Shown: piece by piece, positions 1 to 8,587 of the stretch
Layout of the letters: each line of letters begins with the position of its first letter
Numbering within the stretch: position 1 is the stretch's first letter
Assembly (NCBI GenBank): GCA_029260595.1
Contig: JAJDCY010000024.1
Coordinates: 372,001 to 436,000, forward strand
DNA from: Phycisphaeraceae bacterium
GTDB taxonomy: Bacteria > Planctomycetota > Phycisphaerae > Phycisphaerales > Phycisphaeraceae
Direction of reading: 5' to 3'
Length of the DNA stretch: 64,000 nt
Program-made: the position numbers and the translations under genes
Notes under the pieces: generated by a model
What the model saw: the letters and a program-made list of their open reading frames with translations, nothing else
Told to the model about the DNA's origin: nothing
Database searches by the model: none

Positions 1-758
1 GTCTCGCGGAACGGCTCGGCTTCGGACTCGGTCAGGTACTTATCGAGCTCGAGCATGAGCTCCATCGCCACATCGACATCGTCGCGCTGGGCGGCTTCGA
101 GGAACTTGCGTTCCAGGTCGTGTTTGTGTTGCTCGCGAGCTTCGATGATCCGGCGGTTGAGCGTCTTGACCCTGGGCGAGTCGGGGTAAAGCCGCTGGAT
201 TTTCGCCGCCAAAGGCAGTGCCTTGTCCCACTCGTGACTGGCGAGCACCTGGTCGAGCCGGGTGATGCCCTCGGTGACCTTCGTCTCCATCTCCGCGGCG
301 CGTGCGGTCTGGATCTCGTCGCGGTAGTCCTCGGCTTCCTTGTGATACCCGTAGGCCTGGCTCATCTGCGTGACCATCGCCAGCGCGGCGTCGAAGTCAC
401 CCTTGTCCATGTCGTCGCGGATCGCGCGTCGCAGTGCGTCGCGCTCGCGTGCCCGGCTGCGGATGCTCTTGGCCTTGTCGCTGATCATCAGGCGGTCGTT
501 GATCGATTCGAGCACGACAACCATCCGGTCCAGCCGTGCCAGGGATTTACTGAAGTTCGCCGCGTGGCTGCTCTGTGCGATTGCAATCGGCAGCAGCGCG
601 GCGACCAGGATCAGCCCGAGCACGCCGATGCTCAACTCGGTCGCGGCACCGGTTTCAGCGACTTGTAGCGAGCCATCCCAAACAACAACAGCGCCCACGC
701 CAAAGAGCAGGACGTAGTAGCCGATCAGCCAGCCGTTGTGTTTTCCGCGTTCGGCCAT
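1..758 (-). CDS. Partial membrane protein with TPR-like helical region
   Basis: The frame runs off the left edge, so only the first 252 residues are seen. From the ATG at 758 there are two hydrophobic segments (about residues 10-30 and 43-62), then a charged, all-helical region (from about residue 75) with phrases such as KGDFDAALAMVTQMSQAYG and HEWDKALPLAAKIQRLYPDS. These look like tetratricopeptide-type repeats facing the cytoplasm. AAGGGA lies directly before the start codon. No enzyme motif is visible. It could be a scaffold or stress-related membrane protein; the function is unknown. The clean codon pattern, the alternation of hydrophobic and helical parts and the promoter upstream make the gene itself fairly certain. 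Confidence 0.75.
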   Translation of the reverse strand, partial: MAERGKHNGWLIGYYVLLFGVGAVVVWDGSLQVAETGAATELSIGVLGLILVAALLPIAIAQSSHAANFSKSLARLDRMVVVLESINDRLMISDKAKSIRSRARERDALRRAIRDDMDKGDFDAALAMVTQMSQAYGYHKEAEDYRDEIQTARAAEMETKVTEGITRLDQVLASHEWDKALPLAAKIQRLYPDSPRVKTLNRRIIEAREQHKHDLERKFLEAAQRDDVDVAMELMLELDKYLTESEAEPFRE

Positions 759-815
759 TCCCTTGGGGTGTTCCTGATGATCAGCCCGATCAAGCCCGGA
801 TCAAGGCAAAAGTAT

Positions 816-845
816 AAAATACATAGGCTTGCAGTCGTCCGTCAA
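816..845 (-). promoter_or_regulatory. Candidate sigma-70 promoter for the partial membrane protein gene
   Basis: On the minus strand TTGACG (845-840) and TATTTT (821-816) are separated by 18 bp, about 55 bp before the start codon at 758. A second -10-like box, TATACT, overlaps just downstream. Prediction from consensus only. Confidence 0.4.
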
Positions 846-1054
846 TCAAGCGGCACCGAGATTCGTTCGTCGGCCGTTGGTCCGGCAGACTCGCTCACCC
901 TCGCCTGATTCTACTATCGGCAACCGTATCCTATCAATCAATCCACTCACGGCCGAGGCATCCCGCCCGCGGCGGTCCAATCCTACCCTGCCAGGTGTAT
1001 TCTAGGCAACGGCTTGCGTCATTTTCACGGTAACAAGGCAGTCGCCGGCCAAAT
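846..1054. other. Intergenic region without recognised gene
   Basis: This stretch separates the RNase H gene from the left-edge gene. I see no convincing open frame, RNA gene or repeat. It is relatively AT-rich near 915-940. No strong hairpin with a T-run follows the RNase H stop codon. Confidence 0.4.
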
Positions 1055-1765
1055 TTATGCCGGGTCGATCCGCAGCCCGGCATCGCAGCGTGGGCAGGCC
1101 GCTTTGCTTGGCCCCGCACCCGCCTCCGGCTCGGGCCGCCGATCGGGCATCGCCGCGACGGCGGCCTCGACGCACATCCCCGACGGGGTGATCGGGCCGA
1201 ACCGGAACTTCTGCCCGACGTGGTGACCAACCGGGCACTGTGGGCCGGCCGGCGAGGTGAAGCACACCTCCCAGCAACGGACCGCGGCTGGCTCAGGCAG
1301 CCGCCCGGGCGGCGCAGGCTGTTCGTCATTATCGCCGCCTTCGCCGGTGATGACCACGTCGTCCTTGGCATCCATCGCCATGTTCGCCAGTTGGTCCGCC
1401 CGGCGGTTTTGTTCGCGCGGGATGTGGTGTATCCGCCACGCGGGGACCTGGCCGAGCAGCGCCTGGGCTTGCTCATGAAACGGCTTGAGCAGCGGCGACT
1501 TGACCCGGTACTCGCCCGTGAGCTGGCGGGCCATCAACTGCGAGTCGGTGAACACCTGCGCATCCTGGACGCCCAGCCGCACGGCATGCTGCAGCGCGAG
1601 CACCAGGGCTTTGTACTCGGCAACATTATTAGTCATCCGACCGAGGTAGTACCCGGCTTCGTGGACCGGCTCGCCGGTGGATTGATCGCGGATCTCGACG
1701 CCGCCCGCAGCCGGGCCGGGGTTGCCTCGAGCGCCGCCGTCGACGTGGATCGTAACTTTGCTCAT
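1055..1765 (-). CDS. RNase HI-family protein with C-terminal TIGR04076-like Cys domain
   Basis: Residues 1-135 form an RNase H fold of the type found in RnhA-like and Rv2228c-like proteins: VDGGARGNPGPAA near the start holds the first catalytic Asp, NNVAEYKAL the Glu, FTDSQL the second Asp, and EQNRRADQLA the last acidic site. The enzyme should cut RNA in RNA-DNA hybrids. After a linker, residues 165-236 carry CPVGHHVGQKF, a GMCVEAAVAAMP stretch and ACPRCDAGL. This resembles the TIGR04076 family (CPxGHKVG, GLCxxA, ACP), which would be an unusual fusion. The gene lies 77 bp downstream of a C4 zinc-ribbon gene on the same strand. That pairing also occurs in actinobacteria (Rv2229c-Rv2228c). Confidence 0.85.
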   Translation of the reverse strand: MSKVTIHVDGGARGNPGPAAGGVEIRDQSTGEPVHEAGYYLGRMTNNVAEYKALVLALQHAVRLGVQDAQVFTDSQLMARQLTGEYRVKSPLLKPFHEQAQALLGQVPAWRIHHIPREQNRRADQLANMAMDAKDDVVITGEGGDNDEQPAPPGRLPEPAAVRCWEVCFTSPAGPQCPVGHHVGQKFRFGPITPSGMCVEAAVAAMPDRRPEPEAGAGPSKAACPRCDAGLRIDPA

Positions 1766-1842
1766 CTTGTCAGGCGGTGGGGGCGGGGTGTTGGCGGAGT
1801 GTGCCGGGCGTGCCGGTCATGCGCTGGCCGCAGGGCGTTGTG

Positions 1843-2595
1843 TCATTTCGGCGCGATCGATGACTTGACTTCTTGATCCAAAAAAAGGATCCGCCCGCAA
1901 CACGGGCAGCCGACGATCTCGGTATCGCTGGTCATCAACGCGTTGACACGCTCGATCGGGATGTTGAGGTAGCACCCGCCGCAGGTGTATTCCTTGGCCC
2001 GCCGGTTGCCCTCGACAACGACGGCCATCGTCTCGCCGTCGTGGATATTGGCGACGCGGTTGAACTCGGTCCGGGCGGCAGGGGGGATGTTTTCCTCGGC
2101 GACCGCCCGTTGGGCGCTGAGCTCTTCGAGTTTCTGATCGACCTCGGTGTGGCATTCCGCCGAGTCGGCCTTGGCGTTTTCGAACAACCGCTGGCGTGCG
2201 GCGATGTCTTCATCGATCGCGGCGAGTTGCTCCTTGAGCCGGTCCACCTCGCCCATCTGCTCGAGCGCCTGCTCTTCGAGGTTTCCCTGCTCGAGCTTCT
2301 GGGTGTTGACCTCGACCAGCAAAGTGGAATATTCCTTGTTGTTCGTGACGCTGTTGAGCTGGGTGCGTAGTTGCGTGATGCGGTCTTCCACGCCCTTGGC
2401 CTGGTGTTCCAGACTCGAGCTTTGCACCTGGGCGGCTTTGACCTGATCGGCGACTTCCTGTCGCTGCTGCTTGAGCTGATCCATCTTGGCCTGTTGGGCC
2501 TTGAGGCGGTTCTGTGCGTTGGCCAGACGCCCCTGCATCCCCCGAACCTGCTGATCCAGGAGGAACAGCTCGTGCAACTTGTCATGCAGGGACAT
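1843..2595 (-). CDS. Coiled-coil protein with C4-type zinc ribbon (CT398-like)
   Basis: The 250-residue product has a long coiled coil (about residues 5-180, rich in Gln, Glu, Lys and Leu) and a C-terminal zinc ribbon with two Cys pairs, YTCGGCYLNIP and VGCPCCGRILF. This is the layout of the CT398/Rv2229c family (older name DUF164). Members are thought to be nucleic-acid or protein adaptors; the molecular role is not settled. It is probably co-transcribed with the RNase H gene downstream. The start at 2595 is preceded by GGAGG about 5 bases upstream, a good ribosome binding site. Confidence 0.88.
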   Translation of the reverse strand: MSLHDKLHELFLLDQQVRGMQGRLANAQNRLKAQQAKMDQLKQQRQEVADQVKAAQVQSSSLEHQAKGVEDRITQLRTQLNSVTNNKEYSTLLVEVNTQKLEQGNLEEQALEQMGEVDRLKEQLAAIDEDIAARQRLFENAKADSAECHTEVDQKLEELSAQRAVAEENIPPAARTEFNRVANIHDGETMAVVVEGNRRAKEYTCGGCYLNIPIERVNALMTSDTEIVGCPCCGRILFLDQEVKSSIAPK

Positions 2596-2739
2596 ATAGG
2601 CAACCTCCGATGCGGTCAGCGAGAATCAAGCCAGTATACCAACTGCGGCGTCGTTCGGAAACCCCCGGCTGTACTGGTGATAACGACGATTTGAAGGCGA
2701 AAACCGCGATCAGCACGGCCCGGCGCTGAGTAAAACCCG

Positions 2740-2768
2740 TTGACTCGGGCCCGGCAGGGGTCTATCGT
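2740..2768 (+). promoter_or_regulatory. Candidate sigma-70 promoter for the sugar-dehydrogenase-like gene
   Basis: TTGACT (2740-2745), a 17-bp spacer and TATCGT (2763-2768) lie about 90 bp before the preferred start codon at 2859. Consensus-based prediction. Confidence 0.45.
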
Positions 2769-2858
2769 TGGCTAGGCGTACCCCCTGCGCCCTGATCAGG
2801 CCATCGCGTATCGAGAAAGCATCGAGCCTTGACCCACCACACGAATGGGAGATTTCAG

Positions 2859-4382
2859 ATGGGAGAGCTATCCGTATCGCATCGGTTGACAGCCATACAC
2901 CCCAGCCGCCGGGATTGGCCGGGGGAGATGATCGCGGTGGTCTGTTGCCTCGGTTGGGCCATGACTGAGGCCCACGGGCAGGACCGCTTCCCCACGCCGA
3001 TCCCGACCAGCGGCCTGTCGGTGGGGATCGAGGACTTCGCCGTGATCCCCGACTCGACGCCGGGGTCGCCGCCGCGGATGAGCCTGCTCACGCCCGACCC
3101 GAGTGGTCGGCTGTTCGTCAACGATCAACGCGGCCCGCTCTACACCATTGACGCAACCGGCACGTCGGTTCAAGAGTATCTGGATCTGCGCGACTTCCCG
3201 GCGCTGCAGATCAACAGCGGAAGCGAACCGGGCTTCCAGAGCTTCGCGTTCCACCCGGACTTCAACAACGCGAGCACCGACGGGTTCGGCCGCTTCTACA
3301 CGATCCACAGTTCCAACGACACGACCCCGACCCCGGACTTCGACCCCGGCGGCTCCACGGCGTTCCACACCCTGCTGCTGGAATGGCGCACGAATACTCC
3401 GACTGCGGCGACGTTCTCCCCGGCCGACGTGTCCGCTCAGTTCCGCGAGGTGATCCGCTTCAAGCAGCCGTTCTCCAACCACAACGCCGGGCTGATCGCG
3501 TTCGATCCCAACGCCGGGCCGAGCGATCCGGATTACGGCAACCTCTATGTCGCTTTGGGCGACGGCGGGTCGTCGGGCGATCCGCAGAATAACGGGCAGG
3601 AGTCAGATAACCCTTACGGCGCGCTGCTGCGGATCAATCCGACCGGCAGTGACAGCGCCAACGGAAAGTATGGGATCGTGACCGCGAACGCGCTGGCGTC
3701 GGACGGTGACGCGAACACACTCGCGGAGATCTACGCTTTCGGGTTGCGCAACCCGCAGCGGTTCGCCTGGGACGCGGTGACGGGCGACATGTACATCGCG
3801 GATATCGGACAGAACGCGGTTGAAGAGATCGATCTTGGTTTCAACGGTGCGAACTTCGGCTGGGACGACCGCGAAGGGAGTTTCCAATTTGACAGCACCA
3901 ACACCGTCGGGCTGACCGACCCCGTCGCCGAGTACGACCACACCGGCGTCGTGGCCGACATCCCGACGGGGATCGGCAACCGCGCGATCACGACCGGCGA
4001 GGTCGCACGCGGGACGGGGATCGCGGGCCTGGACGGGCAACTGTTGCTCGGCGATTTCCCGACCGGGTTGATCTTCATGCTCGACGTTGACAGCGACCCG
4101 CTCGATGGTGGGCAGGACGGCTTTGAGGAACTAAAGCCTCTCAACACGGGCATGCAGCCGGTTCAACTGTTAGACCTGATCAATGCCGCCCGATCAGACC
4201 GCGGGCTGTCGAACAGCAGCCGGGCCGATCTGCGATTCGGGATCAACACCCCGGGCGAGGTCTACATCCTTAATAAACACGACGGGATCGTGCGGCGGCT
4301 GGTGCCCGTGCCCGAGCCGGCGACGCTGGCGATGCTCGGTGTGCTGCCACTGCTGGTCGCACGCAGAGTCCGCCCGGCCTAG
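2859..4382 (+). CDS. Secreted glucose/sorbosone dehydrogenase-like protein, PEP-CTERM
   Basis: A 507-residue beta-propeller protein of the PQQ-type glucose/sorbosone dehydrogenase (GSDH) superfamily. Typical blades are visible: NLYVALGDGGSSGDPQNNGQ, the YAFGLRNPQRFAWD motif and DMYIADIGQNAVEEID. It should oxidise sugars or related alcohols outside the cytoplasm, if it is an active enzyme. The C-terminus has VPEPATLAML, a hydrophobic helix and ARRVRPA, a PEP-CTERM sorting signal read by an exosortase. The N-terminus has a hydrophobic stretch around WPGEMIAVVCCLGWAM. I prefer the ATG at 2859 because GGGAG sits 7 bp before it; the frame also opens at a TTG at 2829. The stop codon overlaps that of convergent recX. 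Confidence 0.85.
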   Translation: MGELSVSHRLTAIHPSRRDWPGEMIAVVCCLGWAMTEAHGQDRFPTPIPTSGLSVGIEDFAVIPDSTPGSPPRMSLLTPDPSGRLFVNDQRGPLYTIDATGTSVQEYLDLRDFPALQINSGSEPGFQSFAFHPDFNNASTDGFGRFYTIHSSNDTTPTPDFDPGGSTAFHTLLLEWRTNTPTAATFSPADVSAQFREVIRFKQPFSNHNAGLIAFDPNAGPSDPDYGNLYVALGDGGSSGDPQNNGQESDNPYGALLRINPTGSDSANGKYGIVTANALASDGDANTLAEIYAFGLRNPQRFAWDAVTGDMYIADIGQNAVEEIDLGFNGANFGWDDREGSFQFDSTNTVGLTDPVAEYDHTGVVADIPTGIGNRAITTGEVARGTGIAGLDGQLLLGDFPTGLIFMLDVDSDPLDGGQDGFEELKPLNTGMQPVQLLDLINAARSDRGLSNSSRADLRFGINTPGEVYILNKHDGIVRRLVPVPEPATLAMLGVLPLLVARRVRPA

Positions 4383-5128
4383 TCGTGGTCCAGCACTAAC
4401 TCGGCCTCGTCACCAAGCGACCGCAGCGCGGCTTCGGTTGTGTGTTCGTCATACCCGCGCCGCTGGAGCAACCCCCAAAGCCTGCGTGTGCGCGACTGCG
4501 GGTCGAGGCGGGTCATCGACGCGAGCTTCGCCCTTGCCAGTGACACCGCGGCCTCAAGCGATTCGGCCGCGGCACCCTCTCCGCGATCCAACAACCGATC
4601 GATCAGGCTCGAATCGATCCCCCGTGTGGCCAACTTCTGCCGCAACAGATTGGGGCCCGCCGCCCGCCGGTCGACGGTGATCTCAATGATTGCACGACCC
4701 AGTGCCTCGTCATCGAGTAGGCCGATCTTGGAAACGTCTGTCAGCACCTGGTCGACAACAGATTCCGCGTGACCCGCAGCCGTTAACTTCTCGGCAAGTT
4801 CCCGCTTGGAAAGTGCCCGTCGATCCAACCGCCGCGTCGCGTCACGCCGGGCCTTGTCGTACGCCGCACGCTGCTCCACTCGATCGGCCAGCCGCTCATC
4901 CCACCGCTGCCCGATCGCCAGGCTCAATTCACTTAGGGTTTGTGCGGACACGACCGCCACCCGCCGCCTGCCAACCTTGACCGCGAATCGGCTGTCGTCA
5001 GGCCCGACCGATTTGATCGCGGTGATCGCTTCGCCCTTCGCCTCGCCCCTCGCCTCGCCGATCGATGCCGGACCGCTGTCTGGAGCTGATGACTCGAAAA
5101 GTTCGTCCGAAGCGGGTGACGACATCAT
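4379..5128 (-). CDS. recX: Regulatory protein RecX
   Basis: RecX proteins bind RecA filaments and tune recombination. The RecX repeats of three-helix units are visible from about residue 105 on: RRLDRRALSKRELAEKL, then VVDQVLTDVSKIGLLDDEAL, RRAAGPNLLRQKLATRGID and a third unit containing RRLWGLLQRRGYDEHTTEAAL. The protein (249 residues) is longer than usual because of an N-terminal extension of some 80 residues that includes GEARGEAKGEA, a small repeat. The start is at one of two adjacent ATG codons (5128 or 5125). The frame is open further upstream, but that part lies in the thiC promoter and riboswitch on the other strand. No recA gene is in the window. Confidence 0.82.
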   Translation of the reverse strand: MMSSPASDELFESSAPDSGPASIGEARGEAKGEAITAIKSVGPDDSRFAVKVGRRRVAVVSAQTLSELSLAIGQRWDERLADRVEQRAAYDKARRDATRRLDRRALSKRELAEKLTAAGHAESVVDQVLTDVSKIGLLDDEALGRAIIEITVDRRAAGPNLLRQKLATRGIDSSLIDRLLDRGEGAAAESLEAAVSLARAKLASMTRLDPQSRTRRLWGLLQRRGYDEHTTEAALRSLGDEAELVLDHD

Positions 5129-5149
5129 CTGATTGTACCGCCCGCGTGG

Positions 5150-5178
5150 TTGGTGCCCGCACCGTGTGGTGGTAGACT
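5150..5178 (+). promoter_or_regulatory. Candidate promoter of the thiC operon
   Basis: TTGGTG (5150-5155), a 17-bp spacer and TAGACT (5173-5178). The predicted start of transcription, near 5185, falls at the 5' edge of the TPP riboswitch, which supports the call. Confidence 0.5.
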
Positions 5179-5184
5179 TAACCG

Positions 5185-5273
5185 GTTCGCTAGGGGTGCG
5201 CCCAGCCGTCGGCTGTGTGCTGAGATCAGACCCTGGAACCTGAACCGGTTCGCACCGGCGTAGGAAAGCGGGC
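5185..5273 (+). ncRNA. TPP riboswitch (THI element)
   Basis: All conserved blocks are present in order: CGCTAGGGGTGC, CTGAGATCAGACCC, GAACCTGAACCGG and CACCGGCGTAGGAAAGCG. The P1 helix can be closed by CGCT (5188-5191) with AGCG (5267-5270). The element lies about 115 bp upstream of thiC, the classical target. I see no hairpin followed by a T-run between it and thiC, so control by masking the ribosome binding site (AGGAG at 5376) seems likelier than termination. Thiamine pyrophosphate should switch the operon off. Confidence 0.95.
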
Positions 5274-5386
5274 GGCATGATGGGCGTCGAAGACACCTTC
5301 CAACCACCAACACTTACCCGAGGCGATCGATGCGCGGCGAACCCTGCAATGGGCCCGCGGGCGATTGGCACGGCGAGGAGCACTCC

Positions 5387-7266
<1,880 letters not shown>

Positions 7267-7270
<4 letters not shown>

Positions 7271-7626
7271 AGCGTTCCTCCGTCACGCTACTGATCCTGG
7301 TGCTGAGTCTGTCGGCGGTCTTCGCCGGGTGCACCACGCGCCGCGACGTGCAAACCGGCCAGGTGTTGCCCGCCAACGATCAGCGGTACGACTTTGAACA
7401 GGTCACCGAACGGGCGGCCTACCTGCAACCGGGGATGTCCAAGGGGCAGGTGTTGATTCTGCTCGGTTCACCCGCCCGGCGTGACAACGACCTGTGGGTG
7501 TATGTCCCGGAGAGGCCGGCGCTGCTGATCCCCGCGGCCGCGATGAATGTGCGTTTCCAAAGCAATCGGTACGTCGAGCACAATTTCTCGCCGATCGTCC
7601 TGGGTGAGCGCATCGCGGACCAGTAA
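7267..7626 (+). CDS. Small lipoprotein with BamE/SmpA-like fold
   Basis: The 119-residue product has a lipoprotein signal peptide ending LSAVFAGC, so Cys21 should be lipidated. The mature part contains [18 protein letters not shown] followed by DLWVYV, which matches the SmpA/OmlA (BamE) pattern of a helix-turn with an MTxxQVxxLLGxP core. BamE-like lipoproteins work in outer-membrane assembly, but this fold is used widely and the role here is not proven. The GTG start overlaps the thiC stop codon (GTGA), so it is translationally coupled to thiC and falls under the TPP riboswitch. That is an odd partner for a thiamine gene. Confidence 0.8.
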
Positions 7627-7648
7627 TCGAATGGTGTGGATCGCAACG

Positions 7649-7948
7649 CTACCAACTCTCCGCGCGGTGGCTTAGCCACGCCCAGACGCGTCGGCTGAGC
7701 GGCTGACAGACGATCGGCAACACGACGGCGAGCAACAACCCGACCTTGACCACCGTCCGGAACCCACCGAACCAGTGGCCGACATAAAAACACCACAGCC
7801 CGACCGGCAACATCGATAACGCCATGTTGACCGAGATCGCCCCGGTCATCTCGCCGTGGCGGTCCTCACGCCCGTCCGCCACGGTGTAGGCGGGCGCGGC
7901 CTGACCCGCCGCCCATTTCGATCTGTCCCGGCCGGTTGCTCCGCCCAT
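7649..7948 (-). CDS. Small two-helix membrane protein, hypothetical
   Basis: About 99 residues. Two hydrophobic segments are visible, SMLPVGLWCFYVGHWFGG and VVKVGLLLAVVLPIVC, followed by a basic C-terminus (SRRVWAWLSHRAESW). This fits a small inner-membrane protein. The start is uncertain: ATG at 7948 is used here, but an ATG just before the first helix (MTGAISVNM) would leave a shorter, more plausible protein. It converges on the thiC operon. No family is recognised. Confidence 0.5.
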   Translation of the reverse strand: MGGATGRDRSKWAAGQAAPAYTVADGREDRHGEMTGAISVNMALSMLPVGLWCFYVGHWFGGFRTVVKVGLLLAVVLPIVCQPLSRRVWAWLSHRAESW

Positions 7949-8086
7949 TTCGTGGTCCAATCCAACCGCCGGCCGTGGTCGTGCACCGACGGTCCATAAC
8001 GGACTTCAGATCCCCGGCGATTGATAAGATAATAGGGTGGGGATCGCCCGATCGCCGGGTTGGCGTATTCAATAGAGGAGTCGGCT

Positions 8087-8587
8087 ATGCCAAGACAATT
8101 TACTTCACCGGTTCTCGTCGTCGCGGCTGTGTTATTGGCCCTCTCGGCTGGGTGCGAAACGCAGGAGGTCGTGACGGACGCCCCTCGGTTCGCCATCGAA
8201 CACTACAACCTCTCCGACGACGGCCCCGTGATCGGCGGGTACAGCCCGGTATCGTATTTCGAGGCCGGCCGAGCCGAGCGCGGCAGCAGCGAATTCGCCG
8301 TGACACACGAGGGGATCATCTACTGGATGAACTCCGCCGAGCAGGTCACGAAGTTTAAAGCAGACCCGCAGAAGTACGAGCCCACCTTCGGTGGCTGGTG
8401 CGCCTACGGCATGGCCAAGAACAAAAAGTTCTCCGTCGACCCGACCAGCTTTAAGATCGTCGATGGCAAGCTCTATCTGTTTCACAAAGACAACGAGGTC
8501 GACGCACTGAAGCTGTGGAACCAGGAAGACCGGGTCGAGAACGCCTGGAAAGCCGCCCGCAACTGGAACGAATTCAAAGTCAACTAG
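8087..8587 (+). CDS. YHS-domain lipoprotein
   Basis: The 166-residue product has a lipoprotein signal peptide (hydrophobic stretch ending ALSAGC). Then comes IGGYSPVSYFEAGRAERGSSEFAVTHEGIIYWMNS, and FKADPQKYEPTFGGWCAYGM with FKIVDGKLYLFH. This is the YHS-like pattern of secreted proteins (gYsPVaYF ... Y.P.yGGyCA.a) of unknown biochemical role; YHS domains elsewhere can hold metals. GAGGAG lies 6 bp before the ATG at 8087, which sets the start. Its stop codon overlaps the convergent mutS stop codon. Confidence 0.87.
   Translation: MPRQFTSPVLVVAAVLLALSAGCETQEVVTDAPRFAIEHYNLSDDGPVIGGYSPVSYFEAGRAERGSSEFAVTHEGIIYWMNSAEQVTKFKADPQKYEPTFGGWCAYGMAKNKKFSVDPTSFKIVDGKLYLFHKDNEVDALKLWNQEDRVENAWKAARNWNEFKVN

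Noticed and set aside
120-668. Long plus-strand open frame
   Set aside because: It is the antisense image of the partial minus-strand membrane protein, which has two clear transmembrane helices and a helical repeat pattern.
5129-5383. N-terminal extension of RecX by 85 codons
   Set aside because: It covers the thiC promoter and TPP riboswitch on the other strand, and the predicted residues do not look like protein.
5330-5386. Upstream ATG for thiC
   Set aside because: The ATG at 5387 has a good ribosome binding site (AGGAG, 6 bp) and the extra residues do not match ThiC.
7846-8196. Minus-strand open frame of 116 codons
   Set aside because: It overlaps the YHS lipoprotein start, is rich in Arg and Thr, and shows no signal, helix or motif.
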